A stretch of DNA of 64,000 nt from Aldehydirespirator sp965221215 (lineage in GTDB: Bacteria > Actinomycetota > Acidimicrobiia > Acidimicrobiales > Aldehydirespiratoraceae). The DNA lies in assembly GCA_965221215.1 (NCBI GenBank), contig OZ244872.1, positions 2,170,001 to 2,234,000 on the forward strand. The letters are read 5' to 3'. Below, one piece after another: positions 56,531 through 64,000 of this stretch; the stretch's first letter is position 1; each line of letters opens with the position of its first letter. Under the pieces are notes generated by a model. It made no database searches and was not told the origin of the DNA. It saw only the letters and a program-made list of their open reading frames with translations. A program made the translations under genes and the position numbers.

Positions 56531-57673
56531 TCAGATCCCCATGGTCTTGGCGATGATGTTGCGCTGGATGTCGGAGGTGCCGGCGCCGATCACCCCCAGC
56601 CGGGACTCGCGGAAGTGGCGCTGCAGGTCGTGCTCCATGGTGTAGCCGTAGCCCCCGAGCACCTGCAGGCCCTCGTCGGCCACCCTCTTGTAGGCCTCGC
56701 ACACGTGCAGCTTCAAGATGGCGGCGTCCCTGGTGGTGGCCGCGCCGCGGTCGAGGCGGTCGGCGTAGCGGTAGACCAGCATCTCGGATATCTCGGTGAG
56801 CATCTGCATCTCGGCCAGCCGGTGGCTCACCGCCTGGAATTTCGAGATCGGGCGGCCGAACTGCCGGCGCTGCTGGGCGTAGGCGAGCGCATCGGCCAGC
56901 GCGGCCTTGGAGGCCCCGGTGCGGGCCGCCGACAGGCACAGCCGCTCATAGCGCAGGTAGACCGCGTTGTCGCGCCAGCCGTCGCCGAGGGCGCCCAGCA
57001 TCCGGCCCTTCGGGACCCGGACGTCGTCGAAGAAGACGTGGGCCGTCCCGAGCGGCCAGTGGCCGAGGGTCTCCATCGGCGTCCAGGTGATGCCCGGCGA
57101 CGAGGTGTCGACCAGGAAGTTGTTGATGCCCTGGTGCTTGGGACCCTCCGACGAGGTGCGGGCGGCCACGAGGTCGTAGTCGCTGACCTTGAAGCCCGAC
57201 GTGAACACCTTCTGGCCGTTGAGCACGAAGTCGTCGCCGTCGGGCACCGCGCTCAGCGAGATGGAGGCCGCGTCGGAGCCGGCCTCGGGCTCGGTCAGCG
57301 AGTAGCACACCGACCTCGTTCCGTCGGCGATCAGGGGCAGCACCTCCCGCTTGAGCTCCTCGGAGCCGTCGCGCCCCACCGCCAGTCCGCCCCAGGTGAC
57401 CGCCCTGAAGATCCACAGCGCCAAGTCGAGGAAGGCCCGGCCGACCTCCTCCAGCAGGATGGCCACCTCAACCGCGCCCCCGCCGGAGCCGCCGTAGTCG
57501 ACGGGAATGTTGATGCCGAGCCAGCCCAGTTCGCCGAGCTTTTCGTAGAGGTCGCGCGGCGCCCGCCGCTCGCGGTCGCACTCCCGCACGTACTCGCGGG
57601 AGATCTCCCGCTCGCAGAAGTCGCGCACCGCAGCGCGGAACATCTCCTGTTCGTCGCTGAGTTCTACCGACAT
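56531..57673 (-). CDS. Acyl-CoA dehydrogenase
   Basis: In this 380-residue flavoprotein the FAD-binding signature CYSLTEPEAGSDAAS is near 124 and RRQFGRPISKFQAVSHRLAE near 270; the C-terminus reads GYTMEHDLQRHFRESR. The usual catalytic Glu of the C-terminal YEGT block is replaced (VIGAGT, Ala364), but Glu243 in LRYERLCLSAART sits where isovaleryl-CoA dehydrogenase has its base. A branched or bulky acyl-CoA substrate is therefore possible. It forms an operon with the two hot-dog genes. Confidence 0.9.
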   Translation of the reverse strand: MSVELSDEQEMFRAAVRDFCEREISREYVRECDRERRAPRDLYEKLGELGWLGINIPVDYGGSGGGAVEVAILLEEVGRAFLDLALWIFRAVTWGGLAVGRDGSEELKREVLPLIADGTRSVCYSLTEPEAGSDAASISLSAVPDGDDFVLNGQKVFTSGFKVSDYDLVAARTSSEGPKHQGINNFLVDTSSPGITWTPMETLGHWPLGTAHVFFDDVRVPKGRMLGALGDGWRDNAVYLRYERLCLSAARTGASKAALADALAYAQQRRQFGRPISKFQAVSHRLAEMQMLTEISEMLVYRYADRLDRGAATTRDAAILKLHVCEAYKRVADEGLQVLGGYGYTMEHDLQRHFRESRLGVIGAGTSDIQRNIIAKTMGI

Positions 57674-57815
57674 GGGCCGGCCTCCATTCTGTTCATTGTT
57701 GCCAGTCGAATGCCGCGACGAACCGGGGCGGGGCGGTTTGGCTGGCCGGCGCCTGCTCCGTAGGGTGCTCGACCGGCTCGCCCGCGTCCGCGGGCCCACC
57801 GAAAGGACCTGCGGA

Positions 57816-58781
57816 ATGGCAACTCCCAACATCGACACGGTGCGCAGCATCTCCGAAAGGCTCTGCAACTGGGGGCGCTGGGGCGACGACGATCAGCGGG
57901 GAACGCTCAACTTCACCGAACCCGAGCACGTGGCCGCGGCCGGGGCGCTGATCAGGACGGGCAAGACCATCTCGATGGCGCTCCCCTTCGACGACGAGGG
58001 GCCCCAGACCGGGGGAGGCCGGTTCAATCCCATCCACCTGATGATCCGCGACGGCGCCGACGCCATGGCGGGCACCGCGGTGCGGGACTTCTACGGGGGC
58101 GTCGACCGGCACTTCGCCGGCACCGACGACATCATCATCATGCCGCTGCAGTGCGGCACCCAATGGGACTCGCTGGGCCACATCGTGTTCGAGAAGCGCA
58201 TCTACAACGGCTACTCCGCCGACTGGGTGACCAGCCGGGGCGCGCTGAAGAACTCGGTCAGCCAGGCCGCGGGGGCCATGGCCGGCCGGGGGGTGCTCCT
58301 CGACGTGGCCGCGGCCAAGGGCCTCGACTGGCTCGATCCCGGCTACGCCATCAGTGGCGACGACCTCGACGAGGCGGCGGCCTTCGGCGGGGTCGGCGTC
58401 GGCTGCGGCGACCATGTGTTCGTGCGCACCGGCGCCATCAGCCAGGTTCGGGCCCGCGGCGCCTGGGCCGACTACGCGGGAGGCGACGCGGCCGGGCTGG
58501 GGCTGGCCAGCGCCGACTGGCTGGCCGACAACCGCATCGCGGCGGTGGCCACCGACACCTGGGGCTTCGAGGTTCGCCCCAACGAGACGCCCGACGTGTA
58601 CCAGCCCATGCACATCGTGACCATCGTGCACATGGGCCTGTGGGTGGGCGAGATCTTCGACCTCGATCCCCTCGCCCGCGACTGCTCGGCCGACGGCGTC
58701 TACGAGTTCTTCTTCTGCGGGCCGCCGCTGCCGTTCACTCGGGCGGTCGGCTCGCCCCTCAACCCGATGGCCATCAAGTAG
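57816..58781 (+). CDS. Cyclase-family hydrolase (kynurenine formamidase-like)
   Basis: This 321-residue protein contains MPLQCGTQWDSLGHIVFE, the metal-binding loop of the cyclase family in its long form, where the usual HGGTHxD is QCGTQWD, and GVLLDVAAAKGLDWLDPG. Relatives hydrolyse amide or ring bonds (formylkynurenine, isatin, cyclic imides). It is divergent from the acyl-CoA dehydrogenase over a 142-bp gap that should hold both promoters. The start ATG has an AAAGGA site. Confidence 0.82.
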   Translation: MATPNIDTVRSISERLCNWGRWGDDDQRGTLNFTEPEHVAAAGALIRTGKTISMALPFDDEGPQTGGGRFNPIHLMIRDGADAMAGTAVRDFYGGVDRHFAGTDDIIIMPLQCGTQWDSLGHIVFEKRIYNGYSADWVTSRGALKNSVSQAAGAMAGRGVLLDVAAAKGLDWLDPGYAISGDDLDEAAAFGGVGVGCGDHVFVRTGAISQVRARGAWADYAGGDAAGLGLASADWLADNRIAAVATDTWGFEVRPNETPDVYQPMHIVTIVHMGLWVGEIFDLDPLARDCSADGVYEFFFCGPPLPFTRAVGSPLNPMAIK

Positions 58782-58832
58782 CGGGGGCCTCGCCCGGATC
58801 ATTTCTGCCGTTTGAGGGTTTCTGATATAGTC

Positions 58833-58846
58833 GATCATATATGATC
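58833..58846. promoter_or_regulatory. Perfect 14-bp palindrome upstream of the CitE-like gene
   Basis: GATCATATATGATC lies 25 bases before the ATG and just downstream of TATAGT (58825-58830), a possible -10 box, so a bound regulator would block transcription. It resembles the site at 46390. Confidence 0.55.
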
Positions 58847-58870
58847 TGCGCCAGCCTATAGTCTCCCGTC

Positions 58871-59776
58871 ATGGCCACTCCAACGCTGACCCCGAGGTCG
58901 ATGATCTTCATTCCCGGTCATCGCCACGACCTCATCGACAAGGCGGTGCGATCGGGGGCCGACGCGGTGATCGTCGACCTCGAGGACGCGGTGGCGCCCA
59001 GCGAGAAGCCCAAGGCCCGAGCCGCCCTCGCCGAGCTGCCCGACGCCCCCATCCCCTTCTTCGTGCGCACCAACGCACCCGACACCGAGATGTTCTGGGA
59101 CGACGTGGTCGCGGCGGGCCGGGCCGGGGTGGCGGGGCTCGTTGTGGCCAAAGCCGAGAGCCCGGAGGTGCTGCGCCAGCTCGACGGCGCGCTGCGGGCG
59201 CTGGAGATGGCGTTCTCTTTCGATGTTGGCTCGACCGTCGTCGCCCCGCTCATCGAGAGCGCGGCCGGGGTGCGGGCCACCTACGACATGGTCCGCTGCA
59301 GCGGCCGGGTGGCCACCGTGCTGTTCGGCAGCGGGGAGCAGGGCGACCTGGTGGCCGATCTCGGGGTTGAGTGGACCTCGGAGGGAACGGGCCTCATGCA
59401 CGCCCGCTCCAAGGTGCTGCTCGACGCCCGGGCGGCCGGTCTGGAGCATCCCATGGACGCGGTGTTCATGGACTTCCGCAATCTCGAAGCCCTGCGAACC
59501 GAGTGCGAGCTGGCCCGCCGCCTCGGCTACGGGGGCAAGGTGGCCATCCACCCCGCCCAGATCCCGGTGATCAACGACGTGTTCACGCCGTCGGAGCAGC
59601 AGGTGGCCCACAGCCGCCGCATCATCGAGGAGTTCGACCGGGCCCTGGCCTCCGGGCAGGCCTCGATCGCGGTGGACGGCAAGATGGTGGACTACGCGGT
59701 TGCCCGGGTGGCCCGCACCGTGCTGGCCCGGGCCGAGCTCGCCGCCCGGGCGGCCGAGAGGAGCGACGACCAATGA
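58871..59776 (+). CDS. CitE-like HpcH/HpaI family CoA-ester lyase
   Basis: The 301-residue TIM-barrel protein starts with SMIFIPGHRHDLIDKAVRSG and has GADAVIVDLEDAVAPSEKPK, PLIESAAGVRATYDMV (metal-binding Glu) and GGKVAIHPAQIPVINDVFTP. Relatives cleave citramalyl-, malyl- or beta-methylmalyl-CoA into an acyl-CoA and a 2-oxoacid. It is coupled to the next gene by ATGA. Confidence 0.88.
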   Translation: MATPTLTPRSMIFIPGHRHDLIDKAVRSGADAVIVDLEDAVAPSEKPKARAALAELPDAPIPFFVRTNAPDTEMFWDDVVAAGRAGVAGLVVAKAESPEVLRQLDGALRALEMAFSFDVGSTVVAPLIESAAGVRATYDMVRCSGRVATVLFGSGEQGDLVADLGVEWTSEGTGLMHARSKVLLDARAAGLEHPMDAVFMDFRNLEALRTECELARRLGYGGKVAIHPAQIPVINDVFTPSEQQVAHSRRIIEEFDRALASGQASIAVDGKMVDYAVARVARTVLARAELAARAAERSDDQ

Positions 59777-60870
59777 CACGCAGCCGCTACATCCGCGACG
59801 GGGTCGGCGTCGCCGTGATCGGGGCCGGATCCATCGGCACCCTGAGGGCCCAGATCGCCCACCGCCATCCGTGCGTGGACTTCCTGGCCGTCTGCGACTT
59901 GGTCGGCGAGAAGGCCCAGACCCTGGCCGATGCCTGCGGCGCCGACGCCTGGTCGACCGACGCGGCCGAGTTGATCGCCCGGCCCGAAGTCGACGCGGTG
60001 ATCGTGGCCTCCACCGAGGACGCCCACTTCGATCCGGCCATGGGGTCGATCCTGGCCCGCAAGCCGGTGCTGGTGGAGAAGCCGCTCGCCATCCTGCCCG
60101 ACGAGGCCGAGAAGCTGCTGGCCGCCTCCGACGAGTACAGCGTGGCCCTCTACACCGGATTCACCCAGCGGTTCCGCCGCCGCTACCTGGCCATCAAGGA
60201 GCATGTTCTGCGGGGTCATGTGGGCCAGGTCACCAGCGCCAAGGCGACCATCTACCTGACCGAGGCGGTGGCTCGCTCGGTGATCTCGCGGGCCGGCACC
60301 ACCACCCCGTCGATCAACACCATGACCTACCTGTTCGACCTGCTGTTCTGGTATCTCGACGGGCCGCTTCCCGTGTCGGCCTACGCGGCCGCCGCCCGGG
60401 GCAACATCCACGACGACTACGCCGCCCCCGACGCCACCTGGAGCGTGCTCACCTTCGAGGACGGGGCAGTCGCCAACCTCGGCGTGAGCTGGGAGCTGCC
60501 CGAGTTCTGGCCGGCGTACGTGGCGTCGATGGACTTCGAGCTGTTCGGCCGCGACGGCACCATCAGCGTCAAGGACGACCACCGCGACGTGCTGATGGCC
60601 AGCCGGGTGCCGGTGCCCGCCCCCTACACCCCCGACGTGAAGATGAACGTCGCCCTGCTGGGCAGCTACATGCCCGGCGATTGGGCCCTCGGCGAGCACT
60701 TCGGGGCCATGCAGGAGGAGACCCACGCCTTCATCAACAGCGTGGGCCAGCGCCGGACCGATCCGATCCTGGCCACCGGGGTTGACGGCCTCAACGTCTT
60801 GATGGTGTCGCGGGCCGTGGACGCCGCCGCGGCCGGTGGCGAGGTCGTGCCCATCACCTGGGGCCTGTAG
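59773..60870 (+). CDS. Gfo/Idh/MocA family oxidoreductase, second copy
   Basis: This 365-residue protein has a Rossmann motif (VAVIGAGSIGTLRAQIA), the block ARKPVLVEKPLAILPDEAEK with the catalytic-type Lys, and a longer C-terminal domain with an unusual TTTPSINTMTYLFDLLFWYL. It is only distantly similar to the gene at 39118. It should oxidise a hydroxyl group of the pathway substrate with NAD(P). It overlaps the CitE-like gene by four bases. Confidence 0.85.
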   Translation: MTRSRYIRDGVGVAVIGAGSIGTLRAQIAHRHPCVDFLAVCDLVGEKAQTLADACGADAWSTDAAELIARPEVDAVIVASTEDAHFDPAMGSILARKPVLVEKPLAILPDEAEKLLAASDEYSVALYTGFTQRFRRRYLAIKEHVLRGHVGQVTSAKATIYLTEAVARSVISRAGTTTPSINTMTYLFDLLFWYLDGPLPVSAYAAAARGNIHDDYAAPDATWSVLTFEDGAVANLGVSWELPEFWPAYVASMDFELFGRDGTISVKDDHRDVLMASRVPVPAPYTPDVKMNVALLGSYMPGDWALGEHFGAMQEETHAFINSVGQRRTDPILATGVDGLNVLMVSRAVDAAAAGGEVVPITWGL

Positions 60871-60888
60871 CCGGCAGCCGTGGGCGCC

Positions 60889-62091
60889 ATGCTGGAGGGC
60901 GTCACCGTCCTGGAGCTCGGTCAGGTGATCGCGGGCACCTTTGGGGGGACCATCCTCGCCGACATGGGCGCCGACGTGATCAAGATCGAGCCCCACCGGG
61001 GCGACACCGCCCGCAACCCGAACATCGCGCCGTTGCGGGGCGAGAGCGCCATCCACCTGTTCATGAACCGGGGCAAGCGCAGCGTGGTGCTCGACCTCAA
61101 GAATGAGCGGGGCCTAGAGCTGTTCTACCGGCTGGTGGAGACGTCCGACGTGGTGGTCGACAACTTCCGGCCCGGCGTGATGACTCGGCTCGGGATCGAC
61201 CACGCCGCCCTCAAGGCTCGCAACCCCGACATCGTCACCGCCACCATCACCGGCTTCGGCGAGACCGGCCCGCGGCGCGACAAGGCCGCCTTCGACCTGG
61301 TGATCCAGGCCTACAGCGGCCACATGGACTACACCGGCGAGCCCGACGGCCCCCCGGCCCGGGTGGGGACTCCGCTGGGGGACCTGTCCGGCGGCATCTA
61401 CGCCTGCATCTCGATTCTGGGCGCGCTGGTGGGACGGGAGCTGCACGGAGGCGGCCGCCACGCCGACGTGGCGATGCTCGACTCGCTGGTGTCGCTGCTG
61501 GCCTACGACGGCCTCGACCATCTCAACTCGGGCCGGGTGGCCAGCCGCCAGGGCACGGCCCACAGCCATATGGTGCCCTGGCAGGCGTTCGCCACCCGCG
61601 ACGGCCACGTGGTGGTGGTGGCCCGCGACGAGAAGTTCTGGCGCAACCTCTGCGAGGCCATCGGACGCCGGGACTTGATCGACGATCCCCGCAGCCGCGA
61701 CAACGCCGCCCGGGTGGCCAACCGTGACTTCGTGGTGGGCGAGCTGGAGGCGGTGTTCGCGGCGATGGCCACCGCCGAGTTGACCGAGCTGCTCGACAGC
61801 CACGACATTCCGTCTGCCCCGGTGAACGACATGGCCGCGGTGCTGGCCGACGACCATGTGGTGGCCCGGGGCATGGTCCGCACCTATCTCCATCCCCGGG
61901 CGGGCGAGATCCGCTATCAGCCCAGCCCGATGAAGCTCAGCAACTGGGAGCAGCCCGACCGCCACGCCCCGCTGCTGGGCGAGCACACCGAGTCAGTCCT
62001 GTCTGAGCGCTTGGGCCTAAGCGCCCAAGAGATCGCCGCCCTAGCCACCGAAGGAGCCATAGGCACACCCGACAGCCTGGCAGACGGCTAG
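60889..62091 (+). CDS. Class III CoA-transferase (CaiB/BaiF/Frc family)
   Basis: The product is about 400 residues. It starts MLEGVTVLELGQVIAGTFGG and has IKIEPHRGDTAR, VDNFRPGVMTRLGID and HADVAMLDSLVSLL, the last holding the catalytic Asp region. These enzymes move CoA from an acyl-CoA to another carboxylate, here presumably activating the pathway acid. A GTG three codons upstream (60880) is an alternative start. The IS1380 element lies 45 bases downstream. Confidence 0.9.
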   Translation: MLEGVTVLELGQVIAGTFGGTILADMGADVIKIEPHRGDTARNPNIAPLRGESAIHLFMNRGKRSVVLDLKNERGLELFYRLVETSDVVVDNFRPGVMTRLGIDHAALKARNPDIVTATITGFGETGPRRDKAAFDLVIQAYSGHMDYTGEPDGPPARVGTPLGDLSGGIYACISILGALVGRELHGGGRHADVAMLDSLVSLLAYDGLDHLNSGRVASRQGTAHSHMVPWQAFATRDGHVVVVARDEKFWRNLCEAIGRRDLIDDPRSRDNAARVANRDFVVGELEAVFAAMATAELTELLDSHDIPSAPVNDMAAVLADDHVVARGMVRTYLHPRAGEIRYQPSPMKLSNWEQPDRHAPLLGEHTESVLSERLGLSAQEIAALATEGAIGTPDSLADG

Positions 62092-62135
62092 ACCCCTGCT
62101 CGAACCGGGATCCCGCCTGCGTCCACCAGCTTTAG

Positions 62136-63753
62136 CCTGAATCCACCGGTGGGCTGGTCGGGGTGGCTGGTTGGGGTGTTTGTGCTGGTGTTGGGCGGGT
62201 GCTGGTGCCGTGGGGTGCTGTTGGGGCGTGTTGGGGCGGCGGCTGGGGTTGTGGCTGGTTGGTGGCGCTTGGGGTGTGTGCTGGGCGGCACCGGGCCCGG
62301 GTGTGTGGGTTAGATGAGTTGGGGGAGGTTGCGGGTGTGTTGCAGCGCGGCGGCGAATTGGTGTGCCCATGGCCAGTTCGCGGGGAGGCGGAGCTTGCGG
62401 CGGCGGCTGTGGTTGACGAGGCGGCCCGGCACCGCGAGCAGCCGCCGGCGCACGGTGGCGGCTGCGGTGAGCCGGTCGGGGTGCTGTGTGTGTCCGATGC
62501 GTGTCATCCAACGGGCGAGGTTGTGGGCGAGCACGGCGCACGCGAGGTGGGCGGCGTTGGCGGAGAACTTCCCTGAGGGGCAGTGGGCGAGTCCGTTGTC
62601 TTTGAGGTCTTTGATGGCGAGCTCGACTCGGGCGTGGCTGCGGTGGTAGGCGTCGGCGGCTTCGGCGTGGAGGTCGTCTCGGTTCGTGACGAGGCAGTGG
62701 TGGCGCCAGTCGGGCCACAGCTCGCGCTGGGGGCCCTCGGCGAGTCGGGTGCGGCGCACCACGAGCCGCAGCTCTCGGGGGCCGCAGGGATCGCGCCGTC
62801 CCGTTGTGATAGCGGTCTCCGCGACCTGGGCCTCCCCGTCGGTGTAGGCGATCGGCGCCCAGGCCGCCTCGTCGATGGCGGCTATGGCGGCTTTGACCTT
62901 GGCGTTCTGTGGGATCGTGACCGACCAGCGGGCGTTGTGGGCGTCGAGCTTGGCGATCAGCGCGTAGGAGAAGAACCCCGCGTCGGCGCGCACGGTCACC
63001 GCCGCGGCGGGCGCGAGGCGCCCAAGACGCGCCAGGGTCTCCGCGGCGAAGCGGGCGTGGCCGCGCCCAGAAGACCCCGACCGCATCCGGGCATGGACGA
63101 CCTCGCCGGTGTCGTCTCGCACCGCCGCCAGCGGGTGGTATCCCCAGACCTTGGTGTGGCCGTAGGCCGCGCCCTGCTTGGACTTGCCGAACACCTCACA
63201 CACCGTCGAGTCCAGATCCAGCGTCAACTCCGCCGCATCAGGCGCCGCGCCCGAAGACCACGCCCTCCCCAGCGCCAGCTCCAGGGCGCGGTCGAACTGT
63301 CGCACATGGCCCAAAGCGAAGGACCGCAGCCACGTCCCCACAGTCGACGGCGCCGCAGGCACAAACGGCAGCACCGCCCCCGCAGAACCGGCCCGCAGCC
63401 GCTGAGCATCGTCGATGAACGACCCGCCCACCAGCATCGACGCCACCACCGACAGCGCCTTCGCCCCGGACCCCCGGCCCGCCTGCGGCGGGCGCACCAC
63501 CGCATCGATGAGCGCCTCCAAACCCAGCCGGTCCATCACCGTGCCCGCCAACAACAGCCCCGCGTCGGCCACCAGCGAAACGTCGTCGAAGACCGCCTCG
63601 ATCCCGTCGATCCCACCCGCTACGCTGCTCACAGGAAGTGCCTCCTCACATGGCCAGAATGACCGTTACTTCCAAACAGCATTCTCCCATGTCAGGAGGC
63701 CTTTCCGATGGACGCGCCAACCCCCGAACACCCACCACACCGGTGGATCCAGG
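62136..63753 (-). mobile_element. IS1380-family insertion sequence, complete
   Basis: The element is 1,618 bp. Its terminal inverted repeats begin CCTGAATCCACCGGTG (left) and CCTGGATCCACCGGTG (right, read inward). TTTAG occurs directly outside both ends (62131-62135 and 63754-63758) as the target duplication. It carries one intact transposase gene. The part between the left end and the transposase stop (about 62150-62310) is strongly G/T-rich on the plus strand. Confidence 0.9.
62310..63632 (-). CDS. IS1380-family transposase
   Basis: This 440-residue DDE transposase has LTLDLDSTVCEVFGKSKQGA near 137 (first Asp), TVRADAGFFSYALIAKLD near 215 (second Asp), and RVELAIKDLKDNGLAHCPSG near 357 (Glu in the helix). 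This is the layout of IS1380 enzymes. GTG start with an AGGAGG site 8 bases upstream. No frameshift is seen, so it may be active. Confidence 0.92.
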   Translation of the reverse strand: MSSVAGGIDGIEAVFDDVSLVADAGLLLAGTVMDRLGLEALIDAVVRPPQAGRGSGAKALSVVASMLVGGSFIDDAQRLRAGSAGAVLPFVPAAPSTVGTWLRSFALGHVRQFDRALELALGRAWSSGAAPDAAELTLDLDSTVCEVFGKSKQGAAYGHTKVWGYHPLAAVRDDTGEVVHARMRSGSSGRGHARFAAETLARLGRLAPAAAVTVRADAGFFSYALIAKLDAHNARWSVTIPQNAKVKAAIAAIDEAAWAPIAYTDGEAQVAETAITTGRRDPCGPRELRLVVRRTRLAEGPQRELWPDWRHHCLVTNRDDLHAEAADAYHRSHARVELAIKDLKDNGLAHCPSGKFSANAAHLACAVLAHNLARWMTRIGHTQHPDRLTAAATVRRRLLAVPGRLVNHSRRRKLRLPANWPWAHQFAAALQHTRNLPQLI

Positions 63754-63758
63754 TTTAG

Positions 63759-63806
63759 AGCATGCGCGGATTGCTCCCAAACGCCTTGCGGTGCGGCGTT
63801 GCCACT
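63759..63806. other. Short spacer right of the IS
   Basis: Between the target duplication and repeat copy C there are 48 bases in which I see no gene or signal. Confidence 0.4.
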
Positions 63807-63905
63807 CCCGCTCTTGTTCGCTGCGCTCACGGGCCGCTCGGGCCACGGCCTCGCTCTGCGGTCTGCGGGATCCCCAAAGGGGGACGGGTCTATCCGCTCG
63901 GCCTC
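63807..63905. repeat. Dispersed intergenic repeat, copy C
   Basis: The order is CCC, GCTCTTGTTCGCTGCGCTCA, CGGGCCGCTCGGGCCACGGC, CTCGC, an unrelated 42-base insert containing CCCCAAAGGGGG, then CCGCTCGGCCTCT. The split layout matches copy A, whereas copies B and D are unsplit. Confidence 0.75.
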
Positions 63906-64000
63906 TTGGGCGCTCTTGGAGCTGTGGTGCCACCGGACGGCGCCGCTCGGGTGGATAGGCGATCCACAGCTGCACGCCCAGTCCCCAGTAGACGAGCTGG
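63906..64000 (-). CDS. Possible 3' end of a gene entering from the right
   Basis: From the right edge one minus-strand frame reads QLVYWGLGVQLWIAYPPERR, which looks like the end of a membrane protein. The true stop cannot be fixed, because the frame runs on through repeat copy C. It could also be non-coding. Confidence 0.25.

Noticed and set aside
57674..57815. Riboswitch in the gap between the acyl-CoA dehydrogenase and the cyclase gene
   Set aside because: The gap is short and divergent, and I recognise no conserved aptamer core in it.
63646..63975. A 109-codon minus-strand frame at the right end as a full gene
   Set aside because: It runs through the dispersed repeat and into the IS end, so most of it cannot be original coding sequence. 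Only the part beyond 63906 may be the end of a real gene.

Overview
The window is GC-rich DNA (roughly 70% by eye) from an actinobacterium. Supporting signs are the GC-rich third codon positions, frequent GTG starts and ATGA/GTGA stop-start overlaps, the zinc-binding (type Z) S14 protein, an actinobacterial-type RpoB/RpoC pair, and a tRNA-Trp next to secE-nusG. My best guess is a member of the Acidimicrobiia, perhaps a symbiont-like or marine lineage. That is inferred from style and gene content and was not tested.

Positions 1-38991, read right to left on the minus strand, form a nearly complete rif-str-S10-spc superoperon: tRNA-Thr, tRNA-Met, an ECF sigma/anti-sigma pair, tRNA-Trp, secE, nusG, rplK, rplA, rplJ, rplL, a tyrosine-phosphatase gene, rpoB, rpoC, rpsL, rpsG, fusA, tuf, rpsJ, rplC-rplD-rplW-rplB-rpsS-rplV-rpsC-rplP-rpmC-rpsQ, then rplN-rplX-rplE-rpsZ-rpsH-rplF-rplR-rpsE-rpmD-rplO. 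Two normally tight junctions are broken by foreign cargo. Between rpsG and fusA (about 21.8-24.45 kb) lie two tandem paralogous HigBA-like toxin-antitoxin modules, a clipped ISL3-like transposase and a DUF4143-type ATPase remnant. Between rpsJ and rplC (about 9.3-18.2 kb) lie a GIY-YIG-like two-gene unit, an AI-2E-family membrane protein, a single-polypeptide (type ISP-like) restriction-modification gene and a divergent trpC-like gene. The R-M gene is out of frame at a run of 12 C and also carries 13 AG repeats. It sits between imperfect direct repeats of the AI-2E/trpC junction, so it looks like an inserted and possibly phase-variable defence gene.

Positions 39118-62091 hold a large catabolic and transport region of unknown substrate. 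A minus-strand operon (46357 to 39118) encodes a LeuA-like lyase/synthase, two M24 (creatinase/prolidase-fold) proteins, a dikinase-like ATP-grasp/phosphohistidine protein, a 3-hydroxyisobutyrate-dehydrogenase-type enzyme and a Gfo/Idh/MocA oxidoreductase. Next come an ACMSD-like amidohydrolase and a FadR-type GntR regulator divergent from a zinc alcohol dehydrogenase. A NitT/TauT-type ABC importer follows, with two permeases, two separately encoded ATPases and a lipoprotein binding protein on a very long Ala-rich stalk. Then come an MFS carrier, a hot-dog hydratase pair with an acyl-CoA dehydrogenase, and a plus-strand set: cyclase-family hydrolase, CitE-like lyase, second Gfo/Idh/MocA enzyme and class III CoA-transferase. 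Together they suggest uptake of a small organic anion, hydrolysis and oxidation, CoA activation, a beta-oxidation-like step and lyase cleavage. The compound itself cannot be read from the sequence.

The right end (62131-63758) is an intact IS1380-family element with terminal inverted repeats and a 5-bp target duplication, followed by the possible 3' end of another gene.

Scattered through the window are small duplications of gene junctions (rplD/rplW, ABC ATPase/MFS, AI-2E/trpC) and four copies of a dispersed intergenic repeat, two of them directly after stop codons. These structures are not explained by the genes and are the most unusual small-scale signals here.
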